NCBI GenBank assembly: GCA_951640195.1 | Contig: OX621163.1 | Span: 3,968,001 to 4,032,000 of the forward strand | Direction of reading: 5' to 3' | DNA: 64,000 nucleotides | Source: Porpolomopsis calyptriformis | Lineage: Eukaryota; Basidiomycota; Agaricomycetes; Agaricales; Hygrophoraceae | Part shown: positions 1-10,964 of the stretch, in pieces | Numbering within the stretch: position 1 is the first letter of the stretch | How the letters are laid out: the number at the start of each line of letters is the position of its first letter | Translations under genes and position numbers: made by a program | The notes under the pieces: generated by a model | Told to the model about the DNA's origin: nothing | The model's database searches: none | Seen by the model: the letters and a program-made list of their open reading frames with translations, nothing else

Positions 1-482
1 ATGAAAAAATGGCAAGATTATGGATTTTTCATGTTCTTGTTGGAATCTATATATTCCGGTCATATTCTGGTCATATTCCAAACACATTCCCTGCCTGACC
101 AGTGTTTCACTTGAAATATGACAAGCCCCAAATGGGCACATTTGGGCCAATATAATGAGCACAAATAGTTCAATGGTTATATTGTGAAACTAAGTTAAGC
201 CTGAGAAGTCGTGAGTTCGAATGAGGATAAAAGTAAATTTAAGCACAATGTGAAAAAAAGGAAAACCACTTCTAGATTATATATACACCACACACCTGTG
301 ATAGCTACCAATTATATTCAAATATAAATATAATTGGGTGAATTTCATTTTTTTTTGTCAAACATCCTATTGCAACAAGCGGTACTGATTACATAAGATT
401 ACCGGAATATGTGTGTAATCTTGCTAAAACTTGATCATTCTATAAAGAACATGAAAAATCCATAATCTCTCCATTTTTTCAT
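1..482. mobile_element. Short terminal-inverted-repeat element (MITE-like)
   Basis: Positions 1-38 and 445-482 are inverted copies of each other with 36 of 38 matching bases; the outer end reads ATGAAAAAATGG. The interior is AT-rich and has no convincing reading frame, so the unit looks like a non-autonomous DNA element of about 0.48 kb. Because the window starts exactly at the left repeat, the element may extend further and its target-site duplication cannot be seen. It adjoins the decayed pol of element C, so it probably interrupted or truncated that element. Alternative: a larger transposon with an internal deletion. Confidence 0.6.
166..223 (+). other. tRNA-like box A and box B inside the inverted-repeat element
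   Basis: TAGTTCAATGG (166-176) fits an RNA polymerase III box A and GAGTTCGAATG (213-223) resembles a box B; the spacing fits an internal tRNA-type promoter. The intervening bases do not fold into an evident full cloverleaf. This could be a decayed tRNA-derived SINE caught in the element, or chance. Confidence 0.35.
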
Positions 483-545
483 CATATTCTCACAATTATT
501 TACATATTCTCAACAAATAATCCACTTCCATAATCTGGCGTCTCC

Positions 546-912
546 ATGCAGTGATCACGATTGGTAGGAGGAGTTCAAGGGTTCGTAGACACCAGCGTCG
601 ATTTTTCACTGGATAACTTTGCATACTTTGTGGTAGATACCTGGGGGAATTGGGATATTCTTTTGTACCCAAGGTATATGTGGTACTACTGGGAGATCGA
701 CAGGAGGGAAAAAGTCGGATCTGAAACATCCTCATTCGGAGTCATTCCAGGTGAAGGCGAGATCTTGCTTTCTCATGAAATCATGAAGGAGAGCCCTTTC
801 CTGAGGCCAAAGGAAATCTCTGGGGTGAGCTTTATCGAAAAGCTCCATTTGTTCAATCATATATCTTTCAGTTGGAGTAAATGTCAGGGGGTTCAGGTTG
901 AGTGTTAGCATG
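546..912 (-). pseudogene. Element C pol fragment (N-terminal reverse transcriptase region)
   Basis: The - strand translation resembles the region just before and at the start of reverse transcriptase in element B: DFLWPQERALLHDF, then VPHIPWVQKNIPIPPGIYHK and DAGVYEPLNSSY. Two in-frame stops are visible, both TGA. The frame continues directly from 17751 when element A and one copy of its GCATG duplication are removed, giving LADM followed by LTLNLNP. So this is the far half of element C, split by element A. Homology stops near 546; 484-545 is unassigned, and the rest of the polymerase lies outside the window or was deleted. Confidence 0.75.
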
Positions 913-1280
913 TGTTATGTCGGCAGAGGGACTCAGGTCACTTGATGTAAATCACAGAGAGACCAGCGCATAAACTGGTGGTGACAACGTTAAAGGACAA
1001 ATCTAAGGGAGATACAAGCGTTCTGTACTCTACTTATATCTACCCAGGCCTGGGCTGTGATTGTGATAACCACAATGACGATCCATGGAACAGCTGATTA
1101 ATGCGCAGCACTACACAGCCTTGCGCAGCTACTGTGGAGCATGTCTTCATCAGCCAATGGCTTTATCACCTCTGATCTATGAGGAGATAAGATAAAAGAT
1201 TAGATAAGGAGAGATAAGATAAGATTAGATAAGACAAAAAAGGAAAGTTGGTGGGGCAACAAAACGAAGTGACCGTAACA
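913..1280 (-). repeat. 3' LTR of element A
   Basis: This 368-bp LTR begins TGTTATG and ends GTAACA, so the ends form the usual TG/CA inverted pair. It contains runs of GATAAGATAAG. The purine-rich GAGGAGAGGGTGA, read on the - strand at 1281-1293, lies directly inside it and fits the polypurine tract for plus-strand priming. The 5-bp site GCATG lies just outside. Confidence 0.92.
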
Positions 1281-1343
1281 TCACCCTCTCCTCAAATTCG
1301 CGTCCACGCAACGTTAGAACAGGCATTGGAGATACCTTGAGCA

Positions 1344-1730
1344 GTCTCATAGTAACCACCGAGGTGCGTAGCAGGGAGAGGTTGGGAGGTGGTATTGGTA
1401 CCGTTGATGAATCCCTAGAGTGGACAAGGGAGAGACTAGTTGGTACATTCGGAGCATTTGACCTTGGTCATCCAGTCGCAGGACAGCAGTTACAGCGTTG
1501 ACGGGACTGGATTTGTAGATCCATGCTCGACGAGTGGATGGAGGCAAGCGGGGGAGGAAGACTGAACCATCGAAATCGCGTTCGAGTAATTGGTTGACTT
1601 CTGTTGGGTGGAGCAGGATGAGAACGTCGATGTTATCACTGACCTTTGGCGATTTGTAGTCCTCGCCAGTGGAGTCCATGATTGGGTCGTTATCAGGTGA
1701 AATATAAATACTTCACTTCTAGAACTACTG
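1344..1730 (-). pseudogene. Element A pol C-terminal domain, ASCH/PUA-like
   Basis: The open stretch includes PTEVNQLLERDFDGSVFLP, then RRAWIYKSSPVNAVTAVLRL, and ends CYAPRWLL. The pattern of a helix that would bind near the start, a basic strand, and a WIY.SSPV.AV strand resembles ASCH-type PUA-fold domains, which are thought to bind RNA. The same domain follows the chromodomain in element D (about 32,690-33,008), so it is an original part of this retrotransposon family. In A it is separated from the chromodomain by the 1735-2665 insertion. The fold assignment is by eye and tentative; relation between the A and D copies is clear. Confidence 0.6.
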
Positions 1731-1734
1731 GAGT

Positions 1735-2665
1735 TGTACATTAATCAAGTAAGTCCTAGTTGTTCGGGGGAGATGTGAATTGATTGAGTAATGGACACTT
1801 CCTCCTTTGATGGGGCTTGAGTAATCCTTGGCTAGGATGTACAGATGAACAGGCTATCCAAACTCAATGGATAGTATTGACTAGGAGAACAAGAATGAAG
1901 TCAACGGCTGACTTAGAAGAATATGTATCACAGTGAGGTCTCTCCAATAAGGACTGAGACTTAGAGAATGTGATGAATAAGCAGGGGCTGAGGTAAGATA
2001 AGATAGTCCTTAGTGGCTATCTTCAACTTACAGAAATACATCAAGGGGTGATTCCTAAGTTGGTTCTCAACGTAAGAGGGCTTAGGTGAAATCACACAGG
2101 GTATAAGCTTAATAGACTAGATTGGATTGGATGTATTGACTACAGACAAGTAGTATCAATAAGGGGTAGTACTAGGTACTGAGTACTAGGGGTGAGTTCA
2201 AGGGACAAGGGGGAGGGGGGATAAAGTGGGGTAAAAGTGAACTAGAAGTGAACTGAACTCCTCACTGGTGAAAAGGGGGCCCTTTATATATGTTTGAGAA
2301 CAATGGGCAATGAGAACAATAGGAAATAAGAATAATGGATAAAAGAACAATGAGGAGTTTGAATTGTGACTCACTCTGAGTCAGACAATGAGGAGAACAA
2401 TGGAGGAGATTAATATGAGTCATAGTGACTCAGAGAACAATGGAGTGATGACAGAACAATAGACAAATGGGATATGAGTCATTCTGACTCAGAGAACAAT
2501 AGGGAAGAATGCTATTGTCCATGATAAGATAGCATAGGTAAAGATAGTAGTGTATCTTATCTGAGATAAGATAATATGTGAGGGACAGTGATATCTTATC
2601 TAAGATAAGATAAGATAAGATAAGATGAAGGATATTTGAGCCATGGATGCTACTTGCTGAATGCA
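1735..2665. mobile_element. Insertion in element A, probably a solo LTR
   Basis: About 0.93 kb separates the chromodomain end from the C-terminal domain, which are adjacent in element D. The left end TGTACATTAATCAAG and the right end CTTGCTGAATGCA form an imperfect inverted pair starting TG and ending CA. The interior has no coding signal and holds repeats of GATAAGATAAG, AACAATGG and GTGACTCAGAG, like a LTR promoter region. No matching target duplication is visible (GGAGT on the left, TGATC on the right), so the exact ends are uncertain. Confidence 0.45.
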
Positions 2666-2692
2666 TGATCTTTGGTCAAGTTTGATACCAAA

Positions 2693-4411
2693 TCAGTTTG
2701 GGATCATGACATCGTATAGACATTCGTTGATTCTCAAGAAGTCATCCATTCGGATTACACGAAGTTGGAGCTGAGGGGCTGGTCGATCGGAATGGAGAGC
2801 GTGGAACTCATCGACCGATTCTTGGGTGTTCTTGATGTTTGACTCAGGTTCCCAGGTGTTTTCTTCATTGGTATAGCCTTTCCAGTGTACCAAGTATTGG
2901 AGTTTTCCTCGTCGTAGATGGGAGTCTAAGATTTCATCGACGACATATTCAGAGTCACCTTCCAGTTGGATTGGGGGAGGAGGGGCAGGTTTTTTCTGAT
3001 TGGGAAATAAAGGGGAGCGATAGGGGGAGAGGTAGGATTCATTGAAGACCGGGTGGAGTCCCAGCCATTCATGGGGGAGATCGAGTTTGTAGGCAGAATG
3101 GCCAACCTTCTCAATGACCTTGAAGGGACTGAAGCGTTTGTTGTCGAGCTTCTTCATTGGTCGTTTGGTCTTGATGTTGGTGGCAGCCAACCATACTTTA
3201 TCTCCTGGCAAGTATTCCTGTGTGGTTCGGACATGTTTATCATAGGCAGTCTTCATAGTCTCATTTGCTCTCTTGAGGGTGGCCTCAGCTTCTTGATAGA
3301 CGTTTCTCATTTGATGAGCAAATTGGGTCGCAGATTCATTTCGGACTTCTCTTGCAGTGTCGTTTCCCTTCCAGGGGTTCTGGCCATAATTGACGTAGAA
3401 AGGGGTTTGTCGTGTGGCTGTGTGGACCGAGTTATTGTATGAGAACTCAGCCAGCGTGAGCCATTCCTTCCAATTGTCCTGGCGATGATTGATGAAAACA
3501 CGAAGGTACTGTTCGAGTGTCTGGTTCATTCGTTTGGATTGGCCGTCGGTCTGGGGATGGTAAGCTGTGGAAACATTCTGGGAGGTGCCTAGAAGGTGGA
3601 AGAGATCAGTTATGAATTTGGAAATGAATCGCAGATTGCGATCGTTGATGATACATCAGGGAACACCATGATCTCGGATGACGCGGTCCTGAATGATTTT
3701 CGTGAACCCTTCGGAGTTCAACTCGATGTGGGTGGCTTCGAATTTAACAGCCTTCAAGAAGTGATCAACAATTGTGAGAATCGCATTGTAGCCCTGACAT
3801 TCGGGTATGGGGCCAACAAGATCAACTGTGATCATATCCCAGGGTCAAGGAGGAGGATCGAAGGGATGGAGGGGGGTTTTCGCAGGTAATCGGGATGCCT
3901 TTGTGCATTGGCATGTTTCACAACCACAAACATAGGTTTCAACGTCTCTCCTGATGGTGGGCCACCAGTAGTTGCAACATACAGCTTCAGAAGTCTTGAA
4001 GGAGCCATAATGTCCGGAGAGAGGATTGTCGTGGTATTGAGCAATGATTTCGCTGCAGAGTGGGGTATCCTTTGAGACATAGGTCCGGTCCAGGAAGGTT
4101 TTAATACCATCGTCTTGGGTTTTCCAATCAGTTTTACGTTTTTCCTGAAGGAGTGTGACTTGTTTTTCTTCGTTTTGGTATGAATTTCGAATCCGGGAAT
4201 GGAAATTAGTGGGTTCAATCTTGTGTTGAACCTGGCGGAGATCTACGATAGGGTGATCCAAGGTAGGAAAGAGATTAGTCAGCAGTAAAATAACGTCATT
4301 GTTGTCGTTCACCCCCCTCTCAAAACCTGGTCGTCTCAACAGGATATCGGCCTTGGAGTTGGCCCTGCCGGCGACATGGTGGAGAGTGAAGTGATAGTCC
4401 TGAAGCTCCAT
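2693..4411 (-). pseudogene. Element A integrase with C-terminal chromodomain
   Basis: Integrase catalyses insertion of the retrotransposon cDNA. From the right, the translation shows RNase H end (FTLHHVAGRANSKADIL), a His/Cys zinc-binding region (SGHYGSFKTSEAVCCNYWWP, CGCETCQCTK), a catalytic core with the typical TAYHPQTDGQS, a GPF-like region (RFSPFKVIEKVGHSAYKL) and a chromodomain (EYVVDEILDSH, YLVHWKGYTNEENTWEP). The chromodomain identifies a chromovirus; known members use it to bind histone marks and target heterochromatin. One stop (TGA, where Arg fits) sits near 3845. The frame is otherwise long and open, so decay is moderate. Confidence 0.9.
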
Positions 4412-5810
4412 GAGCCACCTGGCTTGGCACCTGTTCAGCTTCTGGGGTAGCTTGAAGTATTGGAGATTGGCATGATCCGTCCAAACCTCAAAGACTTACT
4501 CAGCAGACAACAGCCATTTGCGGAATTCCTAGAGTGCAGTCATGATTGCGAGTAACTCGCGGTCATAAATCTGGTAATTTCATTCCGTGGGGGTAAAGGC
4601 CTTAGAGACATAGGCGATGGGCTTCCAAACGTTGTCTTGTTTTTGCGATAATATAGCACCCAATGCATAGTCTGAAGCATCAGTTTCTACACAGAGTAAA
4701 TCGTTATCATTAGCGATCGAGAGAACGGGAGAGGTCGTAATGATTGTCTTCAGGGTGTCGAAGGCATCCTGACATTCAGGGGTCCAGTCGAAAGGAGTGT
4801 TTCCAGTTAACGTATTGAGAGGTCAGGCAATCCCAGCGAAGTGATGGATGAATCAACGATAGAAGTTGCAGAACCCAAGAAAAGCTTGGACATCTTGCTT
4901 ACATTCAGGGGTTGGCCAATCGGTGATTCCTTGGACCTTGACAGGGTCCATCTTGACGTGGCCTTCTGACACGATGACACCGAGGTATTCCACTTGGCAT
5001 TGGTCGAAGTCGCACTTCTCTGGCTTGAGGTAGAGTTTATGTTCACGAAGTGTGGTCATAACTTCGTAAACATGTTGGTGGTGCATTTCGAGATCCTTGT
5101 CGAAGATGAGGATGTCATCTATGTAGACTAGGACATGTCCTTCAATGATTTGGATGTGGAAGATGTCGTTCATCATGTTTTGGAATGTCGCAGGCGCGTT
5201 TGGTGAGACCGAAGAACATGACAAGGGGTTTGAACAAGCCGTGGTTGGTCTGGAATGCGGCCTTATGTTTGTCTCCTTCCTTGATCCTTACGTTGTTGTA
5301 TCCCCATCGAATGTCTAGTTTGGTGAAGTAGCGGGCGTTCCGCAGGGTGTTAATCAACTTGTTGATCAAAGGGAGGGGGTATCTGTTCTTGACAGTCATA
5401 TCGTTTAGCTTTCGGTAATCCTGAATAGGGCATAGTCGACCATCTTTCTTCTTGATGAAGAAGAATGGGGAAGCAATGGGGGAGATTGATTTTCGAATTC
5501 GTCCAGTGCAGAGGTTCTCTTCTAAGAACTCATCCAATTGAGCGCGTTCATCCACAGAGAGTGGGTAGACCTTACAATCAAGCTTCTCTTCAGTTCCAGG
5601 GAGAAGTTCGATTGCATGGTCCCAGGGACAGCTTGGGGGGAGTTCATCGAAGTCTTCCTTGGTGAAGACGTCTTGGAATTCATGGAGATATTCGGGTACG
5701 ATTTCCTTCCAGTTGCAGTCTTTCTTCTGGGCTTCCCAAGCCTTAATCGCGAGATCCTGAGACTTTGTTCCCATCAAGTGAATCTGGATGGTGGGATTGA
5801 AATCAACCAT
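4412..5810 (-). pseudogene. Element A reverse transcriptase and RNase H
   Basis: Reverse transcriptase motifs appear in order: SPFFFIKKKDGRLCPIQDYR, KLNDMTVKNRYPLP, YFTKLDIRWGYNNVRIKEGD, and the active-site loop VYIDDILIF with both aspartates present. RNase H follows with ETDASDYALG and VFEVWTDHANLQYF. One extra base after FFGLT (near 5200) shifts the frame across the palm domain, so an intact polymerase cannot be made. Further stops occur at about 4,850, 4,820, 4,580, 4,530 and 4,500. Several are TGA where Arg fits; one TAG and one TAA fit Gln. Confidence 0.88.
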
Positions 5811-6720
5811 GAGTAGTTGATCACCATCCTCAAGGGTGAGTTCATTGACATCGACAGAATCTGGGAGAGGAGAGGGATGACAGTCAGGGGGACATCAATC
5901 GAGAACAAGAGAATTGGCCTTCCAATCAATGGAGGGATTATGGACCTTTAGCCAATCGTGTCCAAGGAAAATCTGAGACTTGCCGAGGTTCATGACACTG
6001 AAGTTGATCCGTTTGATGTGGGTTCTGACCTTAAGCTCAAGCGCGACCATTTCGGAGATGGGTCCCTCGGAATTGGGTTGTCCATCGGCATTGTGTACCG
6101 GAATAGGTCAAGCGAGTTTGGTTGTATGGAGGTCGTTCTTGTGAACATACTTGATATCAATACACGAACCTTCGCAGCCGCTATCAACAAGAGCAGTTGC
6201 GATATGTTCAGCGCAATTATTCAAGGTGGTGATGACAGTCTTAAGGGTTAATTGATTCCTGGAGCCTGAGCTACAAACAAACACATGAGGTTCCTTGAGT
6301 TCATTGAGGGCTTGGATGGCGTTCTCCGTTGAAAGGGCATTGATCTGATTGATCGTGGTTTGAGTCATCTCCAATGATCGGGCAGGGTGAGACCATTTTG
6401 AGAGAATGGGGATTGCGTAATTAGCCTGTTCCTTAATAGCGTTAATGATTTCCAAGGGGGAAGAAAGAGAGTTGACATCGATTAAATTGACTGAAGGGAG
6501 AGACAATGATTCGGGAATGGGAGAGTCAGGGAATTCGGGGCACTCAGTGCTTACATCTGGCATAGACAGTGGGGGACAATTTTCATTGATGGGCTTGTTG
6601 GTGTCTAGTGTTGTACATGCTGTCGTACTGACGCAAAGAATGGAAAGGGGAGAAGGGGTAACAAAGGGGGTGTCCAATACTGTCTGTTCACAATGCTAGA
6701 GTAGGCATGATTCCATCGAA
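5811..6720 (-). pseudogene. Element A aspartic protease region
   Basis: The retropepsin core is ATALVDSGCEGSCID, with the catalytic DSG triad intact, followed by the second-strand region FLGHDWLKVHNPSIDW. Retropepsins of this type cleave the Gag-Pol polyprotein. A linker rich in Ser and Pro precedes it. Two TGA stops (near 6108 and 5900) interrupt the path into reverse transcriptase; both are at positions where Arg fits. Confidence 0.8.
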
Positions 6721-6787
6721 TAGAGTGAGCGCATCTCTATCGACCGTCGCCAAAATCCTGTTCATCGTTGTCGGGAGCGGGCTTGGG

Positions 6788-8198
6788 TCAGTTGTGTTCC
6801 TCTATGGAAAGGAAGTTCATCAACTCGGAGATCTCGTTGATGGTTAGTTCATGTTGGAGTGCACGAACGTTAACCTTCTTGAGCTCCTGTAGGCATTCCC
6901 GACGGAAATGGCCTACTTGTCCACAGTTGTAACACCTGTTAGTCTGGCGCGTCTTGCTCAGGTCCATGGGTAGGCCCTGTCCTCCATGGATGGTGCCAGA
7001 TGGCACTTGCTTGTCCTGGGGAGGTGGGGGATGGAAGCATGGGGCAGAGGGGCGGAAGGCTGGGCAAGAAGGGGGGGCCGATGGGCATTGACGACGTTCC
7101 TGATCGTGGAAACATTCCAACAATTGGCCGATGGCCATGACCTTGTCGTGGTATCTGGGGTAGGTGGTGGGGAGTGGAGGCGACATATACATTTGACGAA
7201 TGATGCTCTGGTTAGCATTCTTTTCGAGGATCCGGATGCATTCTTTATCCTGGCCAACGAGGCCAGCTTGGCGGAACAAGAGTTCCAACTTGACAAACCA
7301 ATCCACGATACCTAAGCGTCCTTGTGAGAAATGTTCCACTTCTTCACAGGCACGTTGCTCCGTGGCATGGTTGGTGAAGACAACATCCAAGACGTCCACG
7401 AAATCCTTCCAGAGGGCAAGGGGGAGGAGGTTACCAGTAACGGGGTCTGTTCGACCAAAGAAGGCGTCCACGTACTGTTGAGCCCATTCGGCGGCAATGC
7501 CTTCTTTCATATATGACAAGGTTACCAGTATCATCTTCTCAGGGTCGGTGACTTCGCTGCCGCGAAGGAAGATGATAACTTGGTGGAACTAATTCTTGTA
7601 AAGTTTTTTATCACCATTGAAGACGTCTGGTTGAGCGAGCTTGATGGTTTTCGATATGGAGGCCATGGGAGCTGTTGGTTGCGTGGGGGGAAGTGGGTTC
7701 GGATTCGAAGGCGGTGGGGGAGACGAAGAAGGGGAAGGAGCCAGAGAGAAATGAGGGGAAGGATTCTGTTTGGGGGAGGGAGACCTTCTTGGTGGAGGAG
7801 AGTCTTTCGGTTTCCAGGGGGTTTCCGGAAGTGGTCGTTGCGGGGTAGCAGAGGTGGTCGCCTTCGAGGGAGAAGGAGAAGAAGACGAGCGAGACAGAGG
7901 TTGAGGTGGTGTCTGAAGGAAACGAGGATGTCCAAACACAAAAGGTGGGGGAGTTTCTGTGGGTCGTGGAGAAGGAGCAGGGAGAGTGGTGGGTCCAAGA
8001 ATGGAGTAGACGGAAGGAGTTGAGGGGTCGAGAATCTGAGATGATAGGGGTGAGAATATCTCAGTAGTGTCGACGGCGTCCTGGAACTCTAGTTCATCAT
8101 CTGTGAGGCCGAAGCTTGGTCGGTGGGAACCTGCACAGGGAGGTGTGGTGACAGATTATCTCGGACGTGGATCTCTTGAATGTGACTGGAGGATCCGC
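6788..8198 (-). pseudogene. Element A gag, C-terminal part with zinc knuckle
   Basis: The translation shows a Pro/Ser-rich segment, then a capsid-like helical region (PDVFNGDKKLYKN, GIAAEWAQQYVDAFFG), a Pro-rich linker and a CCHC knuckle CYNCGQVGHFRREC, the nucleic-acid-binding module of nucleocapsid. A TAG stop lies near 7590 and at least one frameshift near 8090. Element B inserted at 8198/8199; on its other side the frame continues at 16757. The CCGC target duplication supports that join. Confidence 0.88.
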
Positions 8199-8743
8199 TG
8201 TAGGAGATCCACTCTCCCTACGAATGGAAAACCTCTCCATCACACACGAGCTCAACCTCACCAAATCCGTATACACATATCCCAAAAGCTCGACCCCTCT
8301 GACCTTCCGATAAACGTTCCAATACTGTCCGCCTCTAACCGGAGGACTTCCGAAACCACGAACTCCTTCGGAAACACCTCAAACCGATCGGAAAGTCTCT
8401 TTTCTTTGTTTTCCTTATCTTATCTACTTTTTCCTATCTTTCTTTCACCTATCTACCTAATTTCCACTCACATATTCTTACAAAGGAACTATCCTTTGAA
8501 CACATACCTACAAAGAAGTTCCTTTATTCACCTCCTCTATATATATCAAGTAGATAATCACTAAAGAAGACAGACACACACCTTCCCCAATACATACCTT
8601 CCCTTCCTACCAAATATATCAAGCCTTGATAAGCTTGAAACCCCTAAACCCCATCATCTGATTACTGAATAAGTTCCTACGTGTTCCAATACCCCTTGGA
8701 CGAACGAGAGGAATCTCCCCCAAGATCCCTCACGCCTTCTACA
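8199..8743 (+). repeat. 5' LTR of element B
   Basis: 545 bp with TG/CA ends and an inverted terminal TGTAG/CTACA. It carries a TATA-like CTATATATATC near 8537 in the region expected for the LTR promoter. The copy at 16208-16752 has the same length and differs by a small number of substitutions, mainly transitions. Confidence 0.93.
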
Positions 8744-8747
8744 TAAT

Positions 8748-8765
8748 TGGAGCCCACCGCGAGGG
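8748..8765 (+). promoter_or_regulatory. Primer-binding site of element B
   Basis: TGGAGCCCACCGCGAGGG begins 5 nt after the LTR. It starts TGG, complementary to the CCA end of a tRNA, as expected for minus-strand priming. Almost the same sequence stands next to the 5' LTR of element C (20455-20472, - strand). The priming tRNA was not identified. Confidence 0.75.
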
Positions 8766-8849
8766 GTTCTAACACGTCCGCTTTTCAGTATTCTACCACT
8801 CCGCCGCTCCGCATGCCTCAACCGCTCTTCACAATCCTTACCCATCCTC

Positions 8850-9788
8850 CCAACATCTACACCCACCTCCGACTCCTCGGATGAGCTCATTATCGAAGCC
8901 CTTATCAACCCCTCAACCTCAGCTTCCCTTCTCAACACCCCTTCGGAAGGAAACATAGACCTTCCACCTGCAAGCAAAACACCCCTCACCACACTCCCCA
9001 ACACCATACCTATTCCCACTCCCTCAACATCTTTCCCCGCCATGGCCAACCCAGCTCGAATACCTTTCCGACACTCTTCCGGTGCCCCCGTCTTCAACGG
9101 AAACCCCACACACCTCAACTGATACTTCTCCGACATCGACATGATGTACACAACCCTCGGGATGAACCCTACTGACGAAGAACGAATCACTCACACTCTG
9201 TATTTCCTAGACAACGACGTTGCTCTCCTTTGGGAAACGCTTTGCCCCGGAGTAACTAACCCCTGGACATGGAACTCCTTCAGAGATGACATCTGAACAC
9301 TCTACCCCAGTTCCAACACCAATGACACCCTGCACAACGTCGCGGACCTCGAATGATTCACTCAGGAAACCACCTCCAAAGGGGTGTACACCCGAGGCGA
9401 TCTAGGAGAGTACTTCCGAGAGTTCACCCGGATCTCATCCCACCTTTTACGGACCAACCGGATCGATCAATGGACCGTCGACAGATTATTTGCCCAAGGC
9501 TTCGGAATATCTACCCTGCGCCGGATTGAACACAGACTATCCATCACCATGCCGAATCATCACCCCGACGAGCCATATCCCATGAAAGACATCAACAATG
9601 CCGCCCAGTTCCTCCTTTGTTCCACTTCCCCAATCACTTCACTGCCACCCATCACCCCCACCACATCCCGCACAACCCCCAAAACAGAGTCAAGTGATAC
9701 CATCACCATGGCAAATCTCATGACCACCATGATGAAAAACCAAACCGATCGACCCCGGAATTACCCGACTCTGACGGAAACCCACCCC
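8850..9788 (+). pseudogene. Element B gag, capsid region
   Basis: A retroviral-type capsid is suggested by GAPVFNGNPTHLN followed by YFSDIDMMYTTLGM, ITHTLYFLDNDVALLWE and EYFREFTRISSHLL. The conserved frame is broken at four TGA codons (near 9122, 9294, 9355 and 9788), each where Arg fits (for example LN-stop-YFSDI and LE-stop-FTQE), consistent with CGA to TGA change. The start is unclear; ATG at 9042 gives MANPARIP, but the frame is open further upstream. Confidence 0.8.
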
Positions 9789-10964
9789 TGACAGCAGACT
9801 AACCCGTGCATCTTTTGCAGATCTCCAAATTGTTGGATCCAGACATGTGTTATGGCTGAAGAGTTTATAAGAGCTGGGAAGTGCATCCGGAATGATCGAA
9901 GACAAATGGTTCTCCCAAACGGCAACTACCTCCCTCGGGACATCACTGGCAACACCCTCTCAGAGAAATTCAACAATTGGCATGGTGCCAATCCCGGAAA
10001 CCTCGCCTCACCGGCCCCCGTCATCACTGCTGCCATCATTGAGATGATTCCCCCCTCAGATCCACATTCTACATATGATACAACCACCTCCCCACTCCCC
10101 TTCTTCCCGGAAGATATCCTGTCTTCATCTGAAGACGACAACACACTCACGGTCCTCCATACTATACTCGGAAACGAGATCGCCAAAAAGGCGGAACGAA
10201 ACAAGAACCGGAAAACCCCTCCTCCCAAACCTGGACCAACATCAAAACCCATCATCGAAATCCCGCCTTCTAACATACACAACCTGATCAAATCCGTTCC
10301 AACCCCACAACCCAAAGAACCCCAATTCCGGTTCTACTCTCCTGCCAAAGATCCAGTCCTGACGGACCAACTTTACAACAATGTCCTTGGAGCCACTGTC
10401 ACCACCACGGTCGGACACCTCCTGGCATCACATTCGGATGTCCAGAAAAGGATCAAAGATCACACCACCAGCAAACGTATCCCCGTCAACCTATCGGATG
10501 ACTCAGATGACCCTGTTTCTAGCTTCTATACCACGCTAAACTCACCCGACAAAGACACTATTGTAGCCGACAACGCTTCCACCATCCGAGTAATCGACGT
10601 CCTCCTAGACGGAAAACAGAAAGAGGAAGCACTCCTCAACACCGGAAGCGCGATAACCGTCATTCGGAAAGATGTCTGGGAACGACTTGGTATCCCGATC
10701 CAATCCGATCTTATCATGCACATGGAGTCATCACACTCCACCGTCGCCCCCACCCTAGGAGTTCTTAAAAACCTCCCGGTTGTCATCGGACCCTGTACCT
10801 TCTACATGCAGGTGCAGGTAGCAGAAAAACTACCTTGCGACATGATTCTCGGACAGCCTTTCTATCTCCTCATGAACCTAGATAGCAAGATCGATCCGGA
10901 CGGCTCACAACATATCAACATCATGGATCCGAACACCGGAAAGAGGATTAAAGTATCTACATGA
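9789..10964 (+). pseudogene. Element B nucleocapsid and aspartic protease
   Basis: After the TGA at 9788 comes a short Cys pair (NPCIFC and NCWIQTC), probably the remains of a zinc knuckle. The protease core reads EALLNTGSAITVI, so the catalytic Asp of D-T/S-G is replaced by Asn; GAC to AAC after CTC is a CpG transition. The second-strand motif ILGQPFYLLMNLDS is kept. The frame overlaps the next reading frame by four bases at 10961-10964, a join that may once have used framesh​ifting or may be a later indel. Confidence 0.8.

Noticed and set aside
1140..1170. CTGATGA on the - strand of the element A LTR as a hammerhead core
   Set aside because: No following stem II or GAAA at the required place.
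7589..8023. Long + strand frames rich in Arg/Gly/Trp opposite element A gag
   Set aside because: They mirror the Pro/Ser-rich gag coding on the - strand and have no motif of their own.
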